A stretch of 64,000 nucleotides of DNA from Fictibacillus enclensis (GTDB taxonomy: Bacteria > Bacillota > Bacilli > Bacillales > Fictibacillaceae). The stretch covers positions 310,001 to 374,000 of the forward strand of contig NZ_KQ758618.1 of assembly GCF_001457035.1 (NCBI RefSeq), read 5' to 3'. The notes beneath the pieces were generated by a model. That model made no database searches, had not been told where the DNA came from, and worked only from the letters and a program-made list of their open reading frames with translations. A program made the position numbers and the translations under genes. Below, piece after piece: positions 16,860 to 25,543 of this stretch. Within the stretch, counting starts at the first letter, position 1, and each line of letters opens with the position of its first letter.

Positions 16860-16956
16860 TAATATTTAAACAAATTTTCAATAAATTTTTTTAATCCGAT
16901 AAGAATAATAGGGTTTCCTTTATAATAAATATGTGGTATTATTTAAAAAAATAAAA

Positions 16957-17112
16957 AAACTTATCCAGAGTGGTGAAGGGAACTGGCCCGATGAAACCCG
17001 GCAACCTGCAATTTTTGCAAGGTGCTAACTCCAGCAGAATGTTTATTACATTTTGGAAGATAAGGTAATATGTTTACCTCGTCAGCCTTTCCGAAATGGG
17101 AAGTTTTTTTTA
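16957..17112 (+). ncRNA. SAM-I riboswitch (S-box) of the cysH operon
   Basis: Conserved S-box elements occur in order: CTTATCCAGAGTGGTGAAGG, then GGCCCGATGAAACCCGGCAACC, then GGTGCTAA and TCCAGCAGA, then a hairpin CTTTCC/GGGAAG (17087-17103) with a run of eight U. High SAM should favour termination and lower expression of the sulfate-assimilation genes downstream; the B. subtilis cysH operon is likewise an S-box unit. The terminator stem as I can pair it is short (six pairs), so the real terminator may include more upstream bases. Confidence 0.93.
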
Positions 17113-17154
17113 TTGTCCAAAAGCGAGCAAACCAGAGAATAAGGAGGTTCTGAT

Positions 17155-17298
17155 GTGGTAAACGGTCCAAACCAGGATGAAATTTTCGAGCAGTTGAAAG
17201 AAATGCTGAACAGTATAAGATATGGTTCCATTACATTGATTGTTCAAGATGGAAAACTGATCCAGATTGAAAAAAATGAAAAGGTTCGATTCAAGTAA
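17155..17298 (+). CDS. YezD-like small protein (DUF2292)
   Basis: 47-residue protein (MVNGPNQDEIFEQLKEML...). The segment SIRYGSITLIVQDGKLIQIEKNEK(V) is the signature of the DUF2292/YezD family, small proteins often met in sulfur-assimilation operons; function unknown. Start is GTG 17155, seven bases after AAGGAGGT (17141-17148); the overlapping ATG at 17153 runs straight into a stop. It is the first gene after the SAM riboswitch, 137 bp before cysH, and so should follow the same SAM control. Confidence 0.8.
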   Translation: MVNGPNQDEIFEQLKEMLNSIRYGSITLIVQDGKLIQIEKNEKVRFK

Positions 17299-17434
17299 AC
17301 CATTCGCTGACTAGAAAACTAGAGGCGGATGCTTCCCATATTTGTTGATTTATCGGCCTTTTTTTATAAAAATGTGCAAAAGGATAAACATTTTGCATCG
17401 AAAGCCATATGCTTACTAAAAGGGGTGGTTTACT

Positions 17435-18145
17435 ATGCTTAAGTATGATACATGGGAGGAGCAGGAACATGATTTCCCGTTCCCATCAGACAGCGAAACA
17501 AAAGGCGCGATGGAAGTCCTGCAATGGGCCTACGATTATTACGGAGATGAATTGGTTTATGCCTGCAGCTTTGGCATAGAGGGCAGCGTACTCGTAGATT
17601 TGATTTCAAAGGTCAAGCCCGATGCACGGGTTGTTTTTCTTGATACGGGCCTTCATTTTAAAGAAACCTATGAGGTTATTGAAAAAGCGAAAGAAAAATA
17701 TCCGTCACTTAATATTGAAATGAAAAAACCGGCACTCAGTGTCGCCGAACAAGCGGGCGAACATGGTGACGAACTATGGAAAAGGAATCCAAACCTATGC
17801 TGCCAAATCAGAAAGGTGATTCCACTTGAAGAAACACTGAGCGGTGCCTCAGCGTGGCTTTCGGGGCTCAGAAGAGAACAGTCAGAAACAAGGCGCAATA
17901 CTCAATATGTGAATAAAGATAACCGCTTCAAATCCATTAAAATATGTCCGCTGATCCACTGGACGTATAAAGACATATGGAGATATGCACATAAACATAG
18001 TCTCCCTTATAATACGTTGCACGACCAGGGCTACCCGAGCATCGGATGTCAGCCTTGTACCCTTCCTGCCGATTGGGCGTCAGGAGATGCAAGATCTGGC
18101 CGTTGGTCCGGTCAGGGTAAAACAGAATGTGGTCTTCACCAATAA
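17435..18145 (+). CDS. cysH: Phosphoadenylyl/adenylyl-sulfate reductase (thioredoxin)
   Basis: 236-residue assimilatory reductase that turns PAPS or APS into sulfite with thioredoxin. The nucleotide-binding start [11 protein letters not shown] and FLDTGLHF are typical. Four cysteines for a [4Fe-4S] cluster are present as LCCQIR and GCQPCT, which marks the bacterial APS-type enzymes (B. subtilis CysH accepts both substrates), and the catalytic ECGLH motif is at the C-terminus. RBS AGGGGTGG is seven bases before ATG. With sat and cysC next, the operon covers sulfate to sulfite. Confidence 0.94.
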   Translation: MLKYDTWEEQEHDFPFPSDSETKGAMEVLQWAYDYYGDELVYACSFGIEGSVLVDLISKVKPDARVVFLDTGLHFKETYEVIEKAKEKYPSLNIEMKKPALSVAEQAGEHGDELWKRNPNLCCQIRKVIPLEETLSGASAWLSGLRREQSETRRNTQYVNKDNRFKSIKICPLIHWTYKDIWRYAHKHSLPYNTLHDQGYPSIGCQPCTLPADWASGDARSGRWSGQGKTECGLHQ

Positions 18146-18171
18146 TTTCAATTACAGGAGGAACAATTTAA

Positions 18172-19320
18172 ATGGCTATTTTACCGCACGGAGGAAAACT
18201 CATTAACCGATACGAACCAGAATATTCAACAAACCATATTCAAAAAGAAGTGGAACTGGATGCCACCTCACTGAGCGATCTTGAGCTGATTGGGATAGGA
18301 GCATATAGTCCGATTACCGGATTTCTGACAGAAAAAGATTATTTATCAGTTGTAAACGATCTCCGTCTGGCAGATGGCGCAGTATGGAGTATTCCGATCG
18401 TCCTTCCGGTACAGGAAAAAACAGCACGTACCCTTTCGACCGGTGACGAAGTAAAGCTTACGTTTAACGGGGAGACCTATGGTGTCATCGAGGTGCAGGA
18501 TGTTTACCGTCCGGATATTAAACATGAAGCACAGCAAGTTTATCAAACAACCGATGTTGAGCACCCGGGAGTAAAGAAGATTTTAGAACGCCCTTCCTAT
18601 TATATTGGTGGTCCGGTTAAACTGGTAAAACGTCCGAAAAAGGACCGATTCAATGAGTACCGTCTTGATCCAGCGGAAACCCGCAAAGAATTTGAGGAAC
18701 GGGGATGGAAAACCATTGTTGGCTTCCAAACAAGGAACCCAGTTCACCGTGCACATGAATATATTCAAAAAACAGCGCTTGAGACAGTAGACGGACTTTT
18801 CCTTAATCCGTTGGTTGGTGAAACCAAATCAGACGATATTCCGGCTGATGTCCGTATGGAAAGCTATGAAATTCTGCTTAAAAACTACTATCCGAAAGAT
18901 CGTGTGTTCCTGGCCGTATTCCCGGCAGCAATGAGATATGCCGGACCTCGCGAAGCTATTTTTCATGCCATGGTCCGTAAAAACTTCGGCTGTACGCACT
19001 TTATCGTCGGAAGGGACCATGCCGGAGTCGGCAACTATTACGGCACGTATGATGCTCAGAAAATCTTTACACGATTTACATCCGAAGAGCTCGGGATTAC
19101 TCCGATGTTTTTCGAGCACAGTTTTTACTGTGTAAAGTGCGAGGGAATGGCATCTTCCAAAACATGCCCTCACGACAAGGAATATCATGTCATCCTTTCC
19201 GGAACAAAGGTAAGGGAATTGCTGAGAAACGGGGAGCTTCCGCCAGCCGAATTCAGCCGCAAAGAAGTAGTGGAAGTCCTGATTAAAGGACTAAAAGAAA
19301 AAGAACCGGCAAAGGCATAA
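18172..19320 (+). CDS. sat: Sulfate adenylyltransferase
   Basis: 382-residue ATP sulfurylase that makes APS from sulfate and ATP. Visible motifs are [11 protein letters not shown] (QxRNP and the HxxH nucleotidyl-transfer motif), GRDHAGVG, and the zinc-type cysteine group [17 protein letters not shown] seen in bacterial enzymes. RBS GGAGGA precedes ATG by about eight bases. It follows cysH by 26 bp. In B. subtilis a PiT-type sulfate permease gene (cysP) lies between these two genes; here it is missing. Confidence 0.95.
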   Translation: MAILPHGGKLINRYEPEYSTNHIQKEVELDATSLSDLELIGIGAYSPITGFLTEKDYLSVVNDLRLADGAVWSIPIVLPVQEKTARTLSTGDEVKLTFNGETYGVIEVQDVYRPDIKHEAQQVYQTTDVEHPGVKKILERPSYYIGGPVKLVKRPKKDRFNEYRLDPAETRKEFEERGWKTIVGFQTRNPVHRAHEYIQKTALETVDGLFLNPLVGETKSDDIPADVRMESYEILLKNYYPKDRVFLAVFPAAMRYAGPREAIFHAMVRKNFGCTHFIVGRDHAGVGNYYGTYDAQKIFTRFTSEELGITPMFFEHSFYCVKCEGMASSKTCPHDKEYHVILSGTKVRELLRNGELPPAEFSRKEVVEVLIKGLKEKEPAKA

Positions 19321-19331
19321 GGAGGAGCAAA

Positions 19332-19931
19332 ATGAGTCAGGCACAAAACATTACATGGCACCAGTCGGCTGTAACCAAAGAAGACAGAAGAAAACAAAAT
19401 GCCCACCAGAGCTTTGTCATCTGGCTGACAGGATTGTCCGGTTCCGGTAAATCCACTCTGGCGAATGAATTGGCAAAAGAGCTGTATCAGCGCCAGGTCA
19501 GAAACTATGTGTTGGATGGCGACAACATCCGCCACGGGTTAAATAAAGATCTTGGGTTTTCAGATGAGGACAGGAAAGAAAACATCCGTCGGATCGGAGA
19601 AGTATCTAAATTATTCGTTGACAGTGGAACTGTCGTTCTTACAGCTTTTATCTCTCCTTTTATTGAAGACCGGGAGAGCGCAAGACAGATTCTTGGTGAA
19701 GGCGAATTTCATGAAATTTATGTAAAATGCCCGCTTGAGGAATGTGAGAACCGGGATCCAAAAGGATTATACAAAAAGGCAAGAAAAGGCGAGATTCGGG
19801 AATTTACCGGAATTGATTCACCATATGAAGAACCAGCTTCACCTGAATTTGTTGTGGATACACAGGCCTCCAGCATTGAAGAATGTACGGCACAAGTTAT
19901 TGCGTATCTTGAAAGCAAAAATCTGATTTAA
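19332..19931 (+). CDS. cysC: Adenylyl-sulfate kinase
   Basis: 199-residue APS kinase that phosphorylates APS to PAPS. It has the P-loop GLSGSGKST (about residues 35-43), [10 protein letters not shown] and the APS-binding [11 protein letters not shown] segment. Length is normal for the family. RBS GGAGGAG lies six bases before ATG; the gap from sat is 11 bp. Its presence means both APS and PAPS can be offered to CysH. Confidence 0.95.
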   Translation: MSQAQNITWHQSAVTKEDRRKQNAHQSFVIWLTGLSGSGKSTLANELAKELYQRQVRNYVLDGDNIRHGLNKDLGFSDEDRKENIRRIGEVSKLFVDSGTVVLTAFISPFIEDRESARQILGEGEFHEIYVKCPLEECENRDPKGLYKKARKGEIREFTGIDSPYEEPASPEFVVDTQASSIEECTAQVIAYLESKNLI

Positions 19932-19965
19932 CTTTTTAATATTTTAAGGAAGGCAGGTGATGAAC

Positions 19966-20754
19966 ATGGGCAAAGTATATTTGGTGGGAGCAGGGCCGGG
20001 TGATGCGGAACTTATCACTGTAAAAGGTGTCAGATGTATCAGGGAAGCGGATATCATCCTTTATGACAGGCTTGTGAATAAAGAGCTGTTGAATTATGCC
20101 CGTCTGGATGCCGATTTGATTTATTGCGGAAAGCTGCCGGGTTTTCATACCATGCAGCAGGAAACGATCAATCATTTTCTCGTTAAGCATGCCAAAAATG
20201 GAAAAACTGTCACCCGTTTAAAAGGTGGAGATCCATTTGTGTTTGGCAGAGGCGGGGAGGAAGCAGAGGTCCTTGTTAAGCATCAGATCGAATTTGAAGT
20301 GGTACCGGGAATTACATCTGGCATCGCTGTCCCTGCTTATGCAGGGATTCCGGTTACTCACCGGGATTTCAGTGCGAGCTTTGCCATCGTCACCGGCCAC
20401 AGAAAAGAAGGACAGGATGAAGTGCAAAAGTGGAAAAGCCTGGCCAAAGGTATTGATACGATCGCTATTTATATGGGAGTCAAAAATCTTCCCTATATCT
20501 GCGAAAGTCTGATAAAGTATGGTAAGAGCAAATATACCCCTGCAGCTTTGATTCAATGGGGATCAACAGCCGAGCAGCGGACGGCCACCGGGACGCTTGC
20601 TACCATTGAAAATGTGGCCAGGCAGGAAGGTATAGAGAATCCCAGCATGATTATTATTGGAGAAGTCGTGGGACTCCGTGACCAAATCAGCTGGTTTGAA
20701 AAGACACTGGCCAAAAACGAACCTTCTTCTATTACGATAAGTGAGGCGTTGTAA
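19966..20754 (+). CDS. sumT: Uroporphyrinogen-III C-methyltransferase
   Basis: 262-residue SAM-dependent enzyme (SumT/CobA, B. subtilis YlnD) making precorrin-2 for siroheme, the cofactor of sulfite reductase. Family motifs: VGAGPGDAELIT at the start, LKGGDPFVFGRGGEE, VVPGITSG and GIPVTHR. I use ATG 19966 (MGKVYLVGAG), preceded by AGGTGA; in-frame upstream GTG and ATG at 19957 and 19960 lie within that site. Placed in the sulfur operon, it supplies siroheme in step with sulfite production. No sulfite reductase gene is within this window. Confidence 0.92.
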   Translation: MGKVYLVGAGPGDAELITVKGVRCIREADIILYDRLVNKELLNYARLDADLIYCGKLPGFHTMQQETINHFLVKHAKNGKTVTRLKGGDPFVFGRGGEEAEVLVKHQIEFEVVPGITSGIAVPAYAGIPVTHRDFSASFAIVTGHRKEGQDEVQKWKSLAKGIDTIAIYMGVKNLPYICESLIKYGKSKYTPAALIQWGSTAEQRTATGTLATIENVARQEGIENPSMIIIGEVVGLRDQISWFEKTLAKNEPSSITISEAL

Positions 20755-21501
20755 ATGAAAGCATTGCTCCTCATCTGCCATGGCAGCAGAACAAAAGCTG
20801 GTACGGAAAAGGCAAGAGAATTTGCCGAGCAGTGTATGAGGCATATTGATTATCCTATTAAAGAAGTTTGTTTTTTAGAGCTGTCCAAGCCGGACATTGC
20901 CAAAGGTGTCGAATCTTGCGTACGGCAAGGAGCCACTTCTATTTGTGCTATTCCTATTCTTTTATTGACAGCGGTTCATGCAAAAGAAGACATTCCCGGA
21001 GAACTGCAGATCCAGCAGGAACGTTTTCCACATATCGAGTTCTCATATGGTAAGCCCTTTGGTGTTCATGAATCCATTTCTTCATTATTATGGGAACGGA
21101 TTACTGAATCTACGGATGCTTTTAAGGAAAAGTCACTCATCCTGCTTGTCGGCAGAGGGAGCAGTGACCCTGACGTGAAAAGGGATCTAAAGGCTATTGC
21201 TGCTCATCTTGAGGAAAACTATAAAATTCCTCCCATTGAAACCTGTTTTCTAACTGCAGCCCAGCCCAGCTTTGAGGAAATGCTGAGACTGGCCGGATGG
21301 GGATATGAACAAGTGATTATTGTGCCTTATCTACTGTTTCCCGGCATCCTTTTAGGCGGAATGAAAAAGGCCATTGCCGAGCAGGCCAGGGAGACTGGTC
21401 AGGAGTTAATCCTGTGTGAGGCGCTTGGCTATCATCCCGTTCTTCAAGAGGTACTGCTTTCGAGGATAGATGAAGCCCAAAGACAGCGGACGGTTGTGTA
21501 G
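20755..21501 (+). CDS. sirB: Sirohydrochlorin ferrochelatase (CbiX/SirB type)
   Basis: 248-residue two-repeat chelatase that inserts iron into sirohydrochlorin (B. subtilis YlnE). Each half has the active-site pattern: LLLICHGSRTKAG with catalytic His near the N-terminus, and LLVGRGSSDPDVK at the start of the second repeat, where the His is replaced by Arg, so one working site is expected. The start codon directly follows the sumT stop codon, implying translational coupling. Confidence 0.9.
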   Translation: MKALLLICHGSRTKAGTEKAREFAEQCMRHIDYPIKEVCFLELSKPDIAKGVESCVRQGATSICAIPILLLTAVHAKEDIPGELQIQQERFPHIEFSYGKPFGVHESISSLLWERITESTDAFKEKSLILLVGRGSSDPDVKRDLKAIAAHLEENYKIPPIETCFLTAAQPSFEEMLRLAGWGYEQVIIVPYLLFPGILLGGMKKAIAEQARETGQELILCEALGYHPVLQEVLLSRIDEAQRQRTVV

Positions 21502-21502
21502 G

Positions 21503-22114
21503 ATGTATCCGATTGTTCTTGAGCTGAAGGGAAAGCAGGCTGTTGTTGTCGGTGGTGGAACGGTAGCTTTTCGAAAAATCCAAGGTCTATTGGAAGCCGG
21601 CGCGTTCGTGCAGGTCATCAGCCCCGAAGCTACTGATGAGATTAAATCTCTACATGCTGCCAATAAGGTAATGTGGAAACAGAAAAAAGCGGAGCCAGTG
21701 GATTACGAGGGTGCTTTCATTATTTTTGCAGCTACCAATGATCCTGCAGCGAACCAGGAGGTGGTCCGGTATGCCGGCCCATCCCGTCTGGTTAATGTCG
21801 TCGACCAGCCTACACTTGGCAGTTTTACCGTTCCTGCAGTAGCAAGAAGAGGCCGATTAGTACTCTCCGTTTCTACCGGAGGAGCCAGTCCCATTCTTGC
21901 TAAACGAATCAGGAATGATTTGTTGGCCGCTTATCCGGAGGATTACGAAGCCTATACGGAATTCCTTTTTTACTGTCGGGAAAAGCTGAAAAAATGGAAG
22001 GCTTCCTCTGATAAAAAGCAGAAACTTCTTCATGAAATGCTGGACGAACAGTACATTCGCTCTGGTGAAAAACAACAGGCATTCATCGATACACTTGACC
22101 AAAAAGTCACCTGA
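21503..22114 (+). CDS. sirC: Precorrin-2 dehydrogenase (SirC/YlnF)
   Basis: 203-residue NAD-dependent enzyme that oxidises precorrin-2 to sirohydrochlorin. The Rossmann loop VVVGGGTVAFRK is at residues about 15-26, followed by ISPEA and the conserved TDPAAN-like ATNDPAANQ and STGGASPILAKRIRND segments. ATG 21503 is one base after the sirB stop, so the frame upstream of it (from 21470) is read-through, not coding for this protein. It closes the operon, and a large terminator hairpin follows. Confidence 0.9.
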   Translation: MYPIVLELKGKQAVVVGGGTVAFRKIQGLLEAGAFVQVISPEATDEIKSLHAANKVMWKQKKAEPVDYEGAFIIFAATNDPAANQEVVRYAGPSRLVNVVDQPTLGSFTVPAVARRGRLVLSVSTGGASPILAKRIRNDLLAAYPEDYEAYTEFLFYCREKLKKWKASSDKKQKLLHEMLDEQYIRSGEKQQAFIDTLDQKVT

Positions 22115-22160
22115 TTTGGAATTGCACACAGTGCAAATTCCCAGGTGGCTTTTTTATTTT
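22106..22160 (+). terminator. Terminator of the sulfur assimilation operon
   Basis: Long, slightly interrupted hairpin with arms AGTCACCTG / CAGGTGGCT and inner GGAATTGCAC / GTGCAAATTCC, then TTTTTTATTTTT. It begins within the last codons of sirC. Confidence 0.85.
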
Positions 22161-22211
22161 TGTATAGTACATAAACCGAAATATAAATATCCTAAAATTT
22201 TTTGCGGAAAG

Positions 22212-22239
22212 CGAAACCTTTTCTTATAATTTACGTTTA
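22212..22239 (+). promoter_or_regulatory. Sigma-W-type promoter of yuaF-floT
   Basis: CGAAAC (22212-22217), a 16-base spacer starting CTTTT, then CGTTTA (22234-22239). The sigma-W consensus is TGAAAC-N16-CGTA, and the B. subtilis yuaF-floT operon is a sigma-W unit. Confidence 0.75.
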
Positions 22240-22375
22240 TATGTATGAAGCGCGCTAGAAGTATTATGAAAAATAAACATGTTTTTCCAAAATGGGGTCA
22301 GTAGTATGCTATAATGATCCCATATAATGGATAAAAAGAAGAGGGTTTAAGTCATTTGAAAAAGGAGAGTGCCGA

Positions 22376-22912
22376 ATGGAGATCATGGGATATCCAATGG
22401 AAACAGTCTACCTGACAGGACTTATTATTTTTGGATGTATCACGTTTTTATATGTACTGGTAAGTGATTTGATTCAAGGGGCGTTTGATGTATTTTCCCA
22501 TATCCTGAACCCGACGCTCTTGCTTTCCTTTTTCACCTTGCTGAGTGCGGGAGGATATATTCTGGAAATGGTGACCCCGCTCAGCAGCTGGTTAATAATG
22601 GGCTTGGCAGCTGGCGTCTCCTTTGTTCTGGTGTCGCTGCTAAATATCTTTGTTCTGATTCCCCTTGCCTCTGCAGAAGCGTCTTTAAACTACTCGGAAG
22701 CAGACCTTCGGGGAAGGATTGGGAAGGTCATCACTTCTATTCCAATCAATGGATTTGGGGAGGTATTTATTGAAGGAATCAGCGGAAATATCGCCAAAAC
22801 AGCGGTGAGTTTGAATAATGAGCCGATCGGGCAGGGAGAAAAAATTCTTATTGTGGATGTAAAAAGCGGAGTCGTTCATGTATTGCCATATGAACAGGCC
22901 GCAATGCTGTAA
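22376..22912 (+). CDS. yuaF: NfeD-family membrane protein YuaF
   Basis: 178-residue protein with three or four membrane helices in the first about 105 residues and a C-terminal OB-fold (NfeD) domain (about 110-175: GRIGKVITSIPINGFGEVFIEG). In B. subtilis YuaF is the partner of the flotillin FloT and affects membrane organisation. ATG 22376 lies eight bases after AAAGGAG. The gene is 23 bp before floT and behind a sigma-W-type promoter, so cell-envelope stress should induce it. Confidence 0.88.
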   Translation: MEIMGYPMETVYLTGLIIFGCITFLYVLVSDLIQGAFDVFSHILNPTLLLSFFTLLSAGGYILEMVTPLSSWLIMGLAAGVSFVLVSLLNIFVLIPLASAEASLNYSEADLRGRIGKVITSIPINGFGEVFIEGISGNIAKTAVSLNNEPIGQGEKILIVDVKSGVVHVLPYEQAAML

Positions 22913-22935
22913 ATAAATGGACAGGGGGAAACAAG

Positions 22936-24492
22936 ATGACACCTATTTTTATCGTTGCAGGTATTGCTGTATTTATCGTTATTGCGTTAGTTGCAGTTTT
23001 TGTTACCAAGTATAAGACGGCAGGTCCGGATGAGGCACTGATTGTTACGGGGAGCTTTCTCGGGAACAGAAATGTAAATATCGACGAATCAGGAAACAAA
23101 ATAAAGATTGTCAGGGGCGGAGGAACTTTCGTATTCCCGGTATTTCAACAGTCCGAACCACTGAGCCTTCTTTCGAGCAAGTTAGAAGTGCAAACTCCCG
23201 AAGTATACACCGAACAGGGGGTTCCTGTGACGGCTGATGGAACCGCCATTATCAAGATTGGCAGTTCGATAGGAGAAATCGCAACAGCGGCAGAACAGTT
23301 TCTTGGAAAAACCAAACAAGACCGCGAGCTTGAAGCAAGAGAAGTTCTGGAAGGGCATCTGCGTTCCATTCTTGGCTCTATGACCGTGGAAGAAATCTAT
23401 AAAAACCGTGATAAGTTTTCCCAGGAAGTGCAGCGAATTGCTTCGCAAGATCTGGCAAAAATGGGTCTTATCATCGTTTCCTTCACAATCAAGGATGTAA
23501 GGGATAAAAACGGATACCTGGAAGCACTCGGTAAGCCGAGAATCGCCCAGGTGAAGCGTGATGCTGATATTGCGACGGCAGAAGCGGAGAAAGAAACCCG
23601 TATCAAGCGGGCAGAAGCAAATAAAGAAGCGCAAAAGTCAGAGCTTGAGCGTGCGACCGAAGTGGCGGAGGCGGAAAAAATCAACCAGTTGAAAATTGCT
23701 GAATACCGCAGAGAACAGGATATAGCCAAAGCAAAGGCGGACCAGGCCTACCATCTGGAAGAAGCACGCGCGAAGCAGGAAGTAACGGAGCAGCAGATGC
23801 AAATCAAGATTATTGAACGTCAAAAGCAAATTGAATTGGAAGAAAAAGAGATTGCGAGACGAGAGAAACAATATGATTCTGAAGTGAAGAAAAAAGCGGA
23901 TGCAGACCGTTACTCTGTAGAGCAAGCGGCAGAGGCGGAAAAACGCAAACAGGTTGCTGAAGCAGATGCCCATAAGTACAGAGTAGAGGCAATGGCAGCA
24001 GCAGAAGCCGAAAAAGTGCGGCTCGAAGGGCTTTCCAAAGCAGAAGCAGAACGTGCAAAAGGGGAAACCGAAGCCGAGGTTATCCGTCTGAAAGGACTGG
24101 CTGAAGCAGAGGCGAAAGAAAAGATTGCCGAAGCCTTTGAAATGTTCGGTCAAGCGGCTATTCTTGATATGATCGTCTCCATGCTTCCAGCTTACGCGAA
24201 GGAAGTTGCCAGCCCGCTTTCCAATATCGATAAAATCACAGTAGTGGATACTGGCGGCAATGGTGAGAACGGAGGAGCGAATAAGGTGACCGGCTATGCC
24301 ACCAACCTCATGGCTTCCCTTCAGGAAACGTTAAAGGCATCATCTGGAATTGATATGAAAGAACTGATTGAGAATTTTTCAGGCAAGGGCAATGTACGAC
24401 AAAGCATTGACGGACTAAGATACGACCTGGTTAAAAAAAGCAAGGAGCCGGGATCCATAGACCGCAGCGAAGACCCAGTGCCGGTGGAATAG
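22936..24492 (+). CDS. floT: Flotillin FloT
   Basis: 518-residue scaffold protein of functional membrane microdomains. It has an N-terminal membrane segment (about residues 4-25), the SPFH/PHB domain (about 30-200, with VTADGTAIIKIG), a long helical region of EA-rich repeats (AEAEKETRIKRAEANKE, AEAEKVRLEGLSKAEAE; about 210-400) typical of flotillins and a C-terminal oligomerisation part. It is co-transcribed with yuaF; a terminator follows. No yuaI-type third gene is present. Confidence 0.93.
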   Translation: MTPIFIVAGIAVFIVIALVAVFVTKYKTAGPDEALIVTGSFLGNRNVNIDESGNKIKIVRGGGTFVFPVFQQSEPLSLLSSKLEVQTPEVYTEQGVPVTADGTAIIKIGSSIGEIATAAEQFLGKTKQDRELEAREVLEGHLRSILGSMTVEEIYKNRDKFSQEVQRIASQDLAKMGLIIVSFTIKDVRDKNGYLEALGKPRIAQVKRDADIATAEAEKETRIKRAEANKEAQKSELERATEVAEAEKINQLKIAEYRREQDIAKAKADQAYHLEEARAKQEVTEQQMQIKIIERQKQIELEEKEIARREKQYDSEVKKKADADRYSVEQAAEAEKRKQVAEADAHKYRVEAMAAAEAEKVRLEGLSKAEAERAKGETEAEVIRLKGLAEAEAKEKIAEAFEMFGQAAILDMIVSMLPAYAKEVASPLSNIDKITVVDTGGNGENGGANKVTGYATNLMASLQETLKASSGIDMKELIENFSGKGNVRQSIDGLRYDLVKKSKEPGSIDRSEDPVPVE

Positions 24493-24506
24493 GAAGCAAT
24501 AGAAAG

Positions 24507-24540
24507 GGATGACCTGATTGTTCAGGTGATCCTTTTTTAA
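24507..24540 (+). terminator. Terminator of yuaF-floT
   Basis: GGAT-GACCTGA / TCAGGT-ATCC hairpin followed by TTTTTT. Confidence 0.85.
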
Positions 24541-24591
24541 TGAAAACTTTTTAAAGGATGGTTGTGGCTTGCAGGAGTTATTCCTTGACAA

Positions 24592-24775
24592 GTTGATTGG
24601 AGTGCAAGGTGCGAGACTCCGCCGCCGGGATATGCGTGACAGGTGAGATCAGGTAGGCGTTTACGCCGGTCAATGAGGCGCTAGCGCCGACGGGCTCAGC
24701 GCACCCCCCTCCCCCCGCGCGAAAGTAGGCGCTCGCGCCGTAAAAGCGAGCATCCTGGAAAGGAAAGAAACTTCT
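24592..24775. repeat. GC-rich dispersed repeat element (Bacillaceae type)
   Basis: Non-coding block of about 180 bases, much richer in G and C than its surroundings: TTGATTGGAGTGCAAGGTGC, GAGACTCC, GACAGGTGAGAT, GGCGCTAGCGCC, GGCTCAGCGCACCCCCC, AAAGCGAGCATCCTGGAAAGG. The order of these words resembles a repeat I know from many Bacillaceae genomes (GGAGTGGAAGGTGCGAGACTCC ... GGCTCACCGCAC ... AGCGAGCACCTGGA), here diverged. It holds several inverted repeats, e.g. GGCGCTAGCGCC and GGCGCTCGCGCC, so a structured RNA is possible. No ORF with a ribosome binding site is inside. Confidence 0.6.
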
Positions 24776-24814
24776 CTCAAGAGCAACAAAGGATACTGCT
24801 TTTAAAAATGAAGT

Positions 24815-25444
24815 CTAAAGGAACCCCAGTAAAAGCTGAAGGTCTTCGAGAACCATTTTACCGCCGTATCCGATAAATAGCACACCAAACAGAATATCCA
24901 AATGGGATTGAAAGCGGGCTACCTGTTGGCGAATGCGCTGCATGCCGACGACAGGAAGAATCGCAAGATACCAGCATGAATTGCCGGAAAGAAAAATCAG
25001 GGCACTGCCAACTGGCTCTGACGCCAGTTGTTGGGCAGTAACGAATTGAGGGAAAATGCTTAAAAAGAAGAGGCTGACCTTTGGATTTAGAAGATTGCTC
25101 CAAAAACCTCGCTGATAGGCAAGAAGGGAAGAAAGGGCGATGTGTGTAATGCTCGATGGATCATGTGCAGGCGAAATTCTCCTAAACAGGTTGTGATAGC
25201 CTAAATAAATTAAATATGAAGCCCCTGCTATGCGGATTAACAAGTATAATAGAGCTGATTCCTTTAAGATGACTGACAATCCAAGAACAGCCAGGGTAAG
25301 ATGGAGGATAAAGCTTGTACGATTTCCAAGAAACGTGACGTAGCCCATACGTGTCCCGTGGCTGAGCGTATGCTTTGTCATCAACAGAAAATCAGGACCG
25401 GGAGAAGCTGCAAGAGCCAGTCCGAGTAAAAACAGAATCAGCAT
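24815..25444 (-). CDS. LysE/RhtB-family amino-acid exporter
   Basis: 209-residue membrane protein with about six hydrophobic segments. The family signature is present near the N-terminus (AASPGPDFLLMTKHTLSHG) and NLLNPKVSLFFLSIFPQF in the middle. Members export amino acids or homoserine lactones; the substrate is unknown. RBS GGAGG is six bases before the ATG. A short inverted repeat upstream (25458-25477) could bind a regulator. There is no gene nearby that hints at the substrate. Confidence 0.85.
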   Translation of the reverse strand: MLILFLLGLALAASPGPDFLLMTKHTLSHGTRMGYVTFLGNRTSFILHLTLAVLGLSVILKESALLYLLIRIAGASYLIYLGYHNLFRRISPAHDPSSITHIALSSLLAYQRGFWSNLLNPKVSLFFLSIFPQFVTAQQLASEPVGSALIFLSGNSCWYLAILPVVGMQRIRQQVARFQSHLDILFGVLFIGYGGKMVLEDLQLLLGFL

Positions 25445-25457
25445 GATTGGCCTCCAA

Positions 25458-25477
25458 GTATAGTAGCTTGTATACTC
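25458..25477. promoter_or_regulatory. Inverted repeat upstream of the LysE-type gene
   Basis: AGTATA and TATACT separated by eight bases, 14 bases before the start codon of the minus-strand exporter gene. Possible operator; no specific regulator can be named. Confidence 0.35.
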
Positions 25478-25543
25478 TCACTATATGTTTGTCCATCGCA
25501 TTTCAACACAAAAGGAACTATTAGGCAGACGGGAAGTGAAACA

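Noticed and set aside
23638-24153. Long minus-strand ORFs rich in Phe, Leu and Cys opposite floT
   Set aside because: They are the antisense of the EA-rich repeats of flotillin, which create open, low-complexity reverse frames; no start signal.
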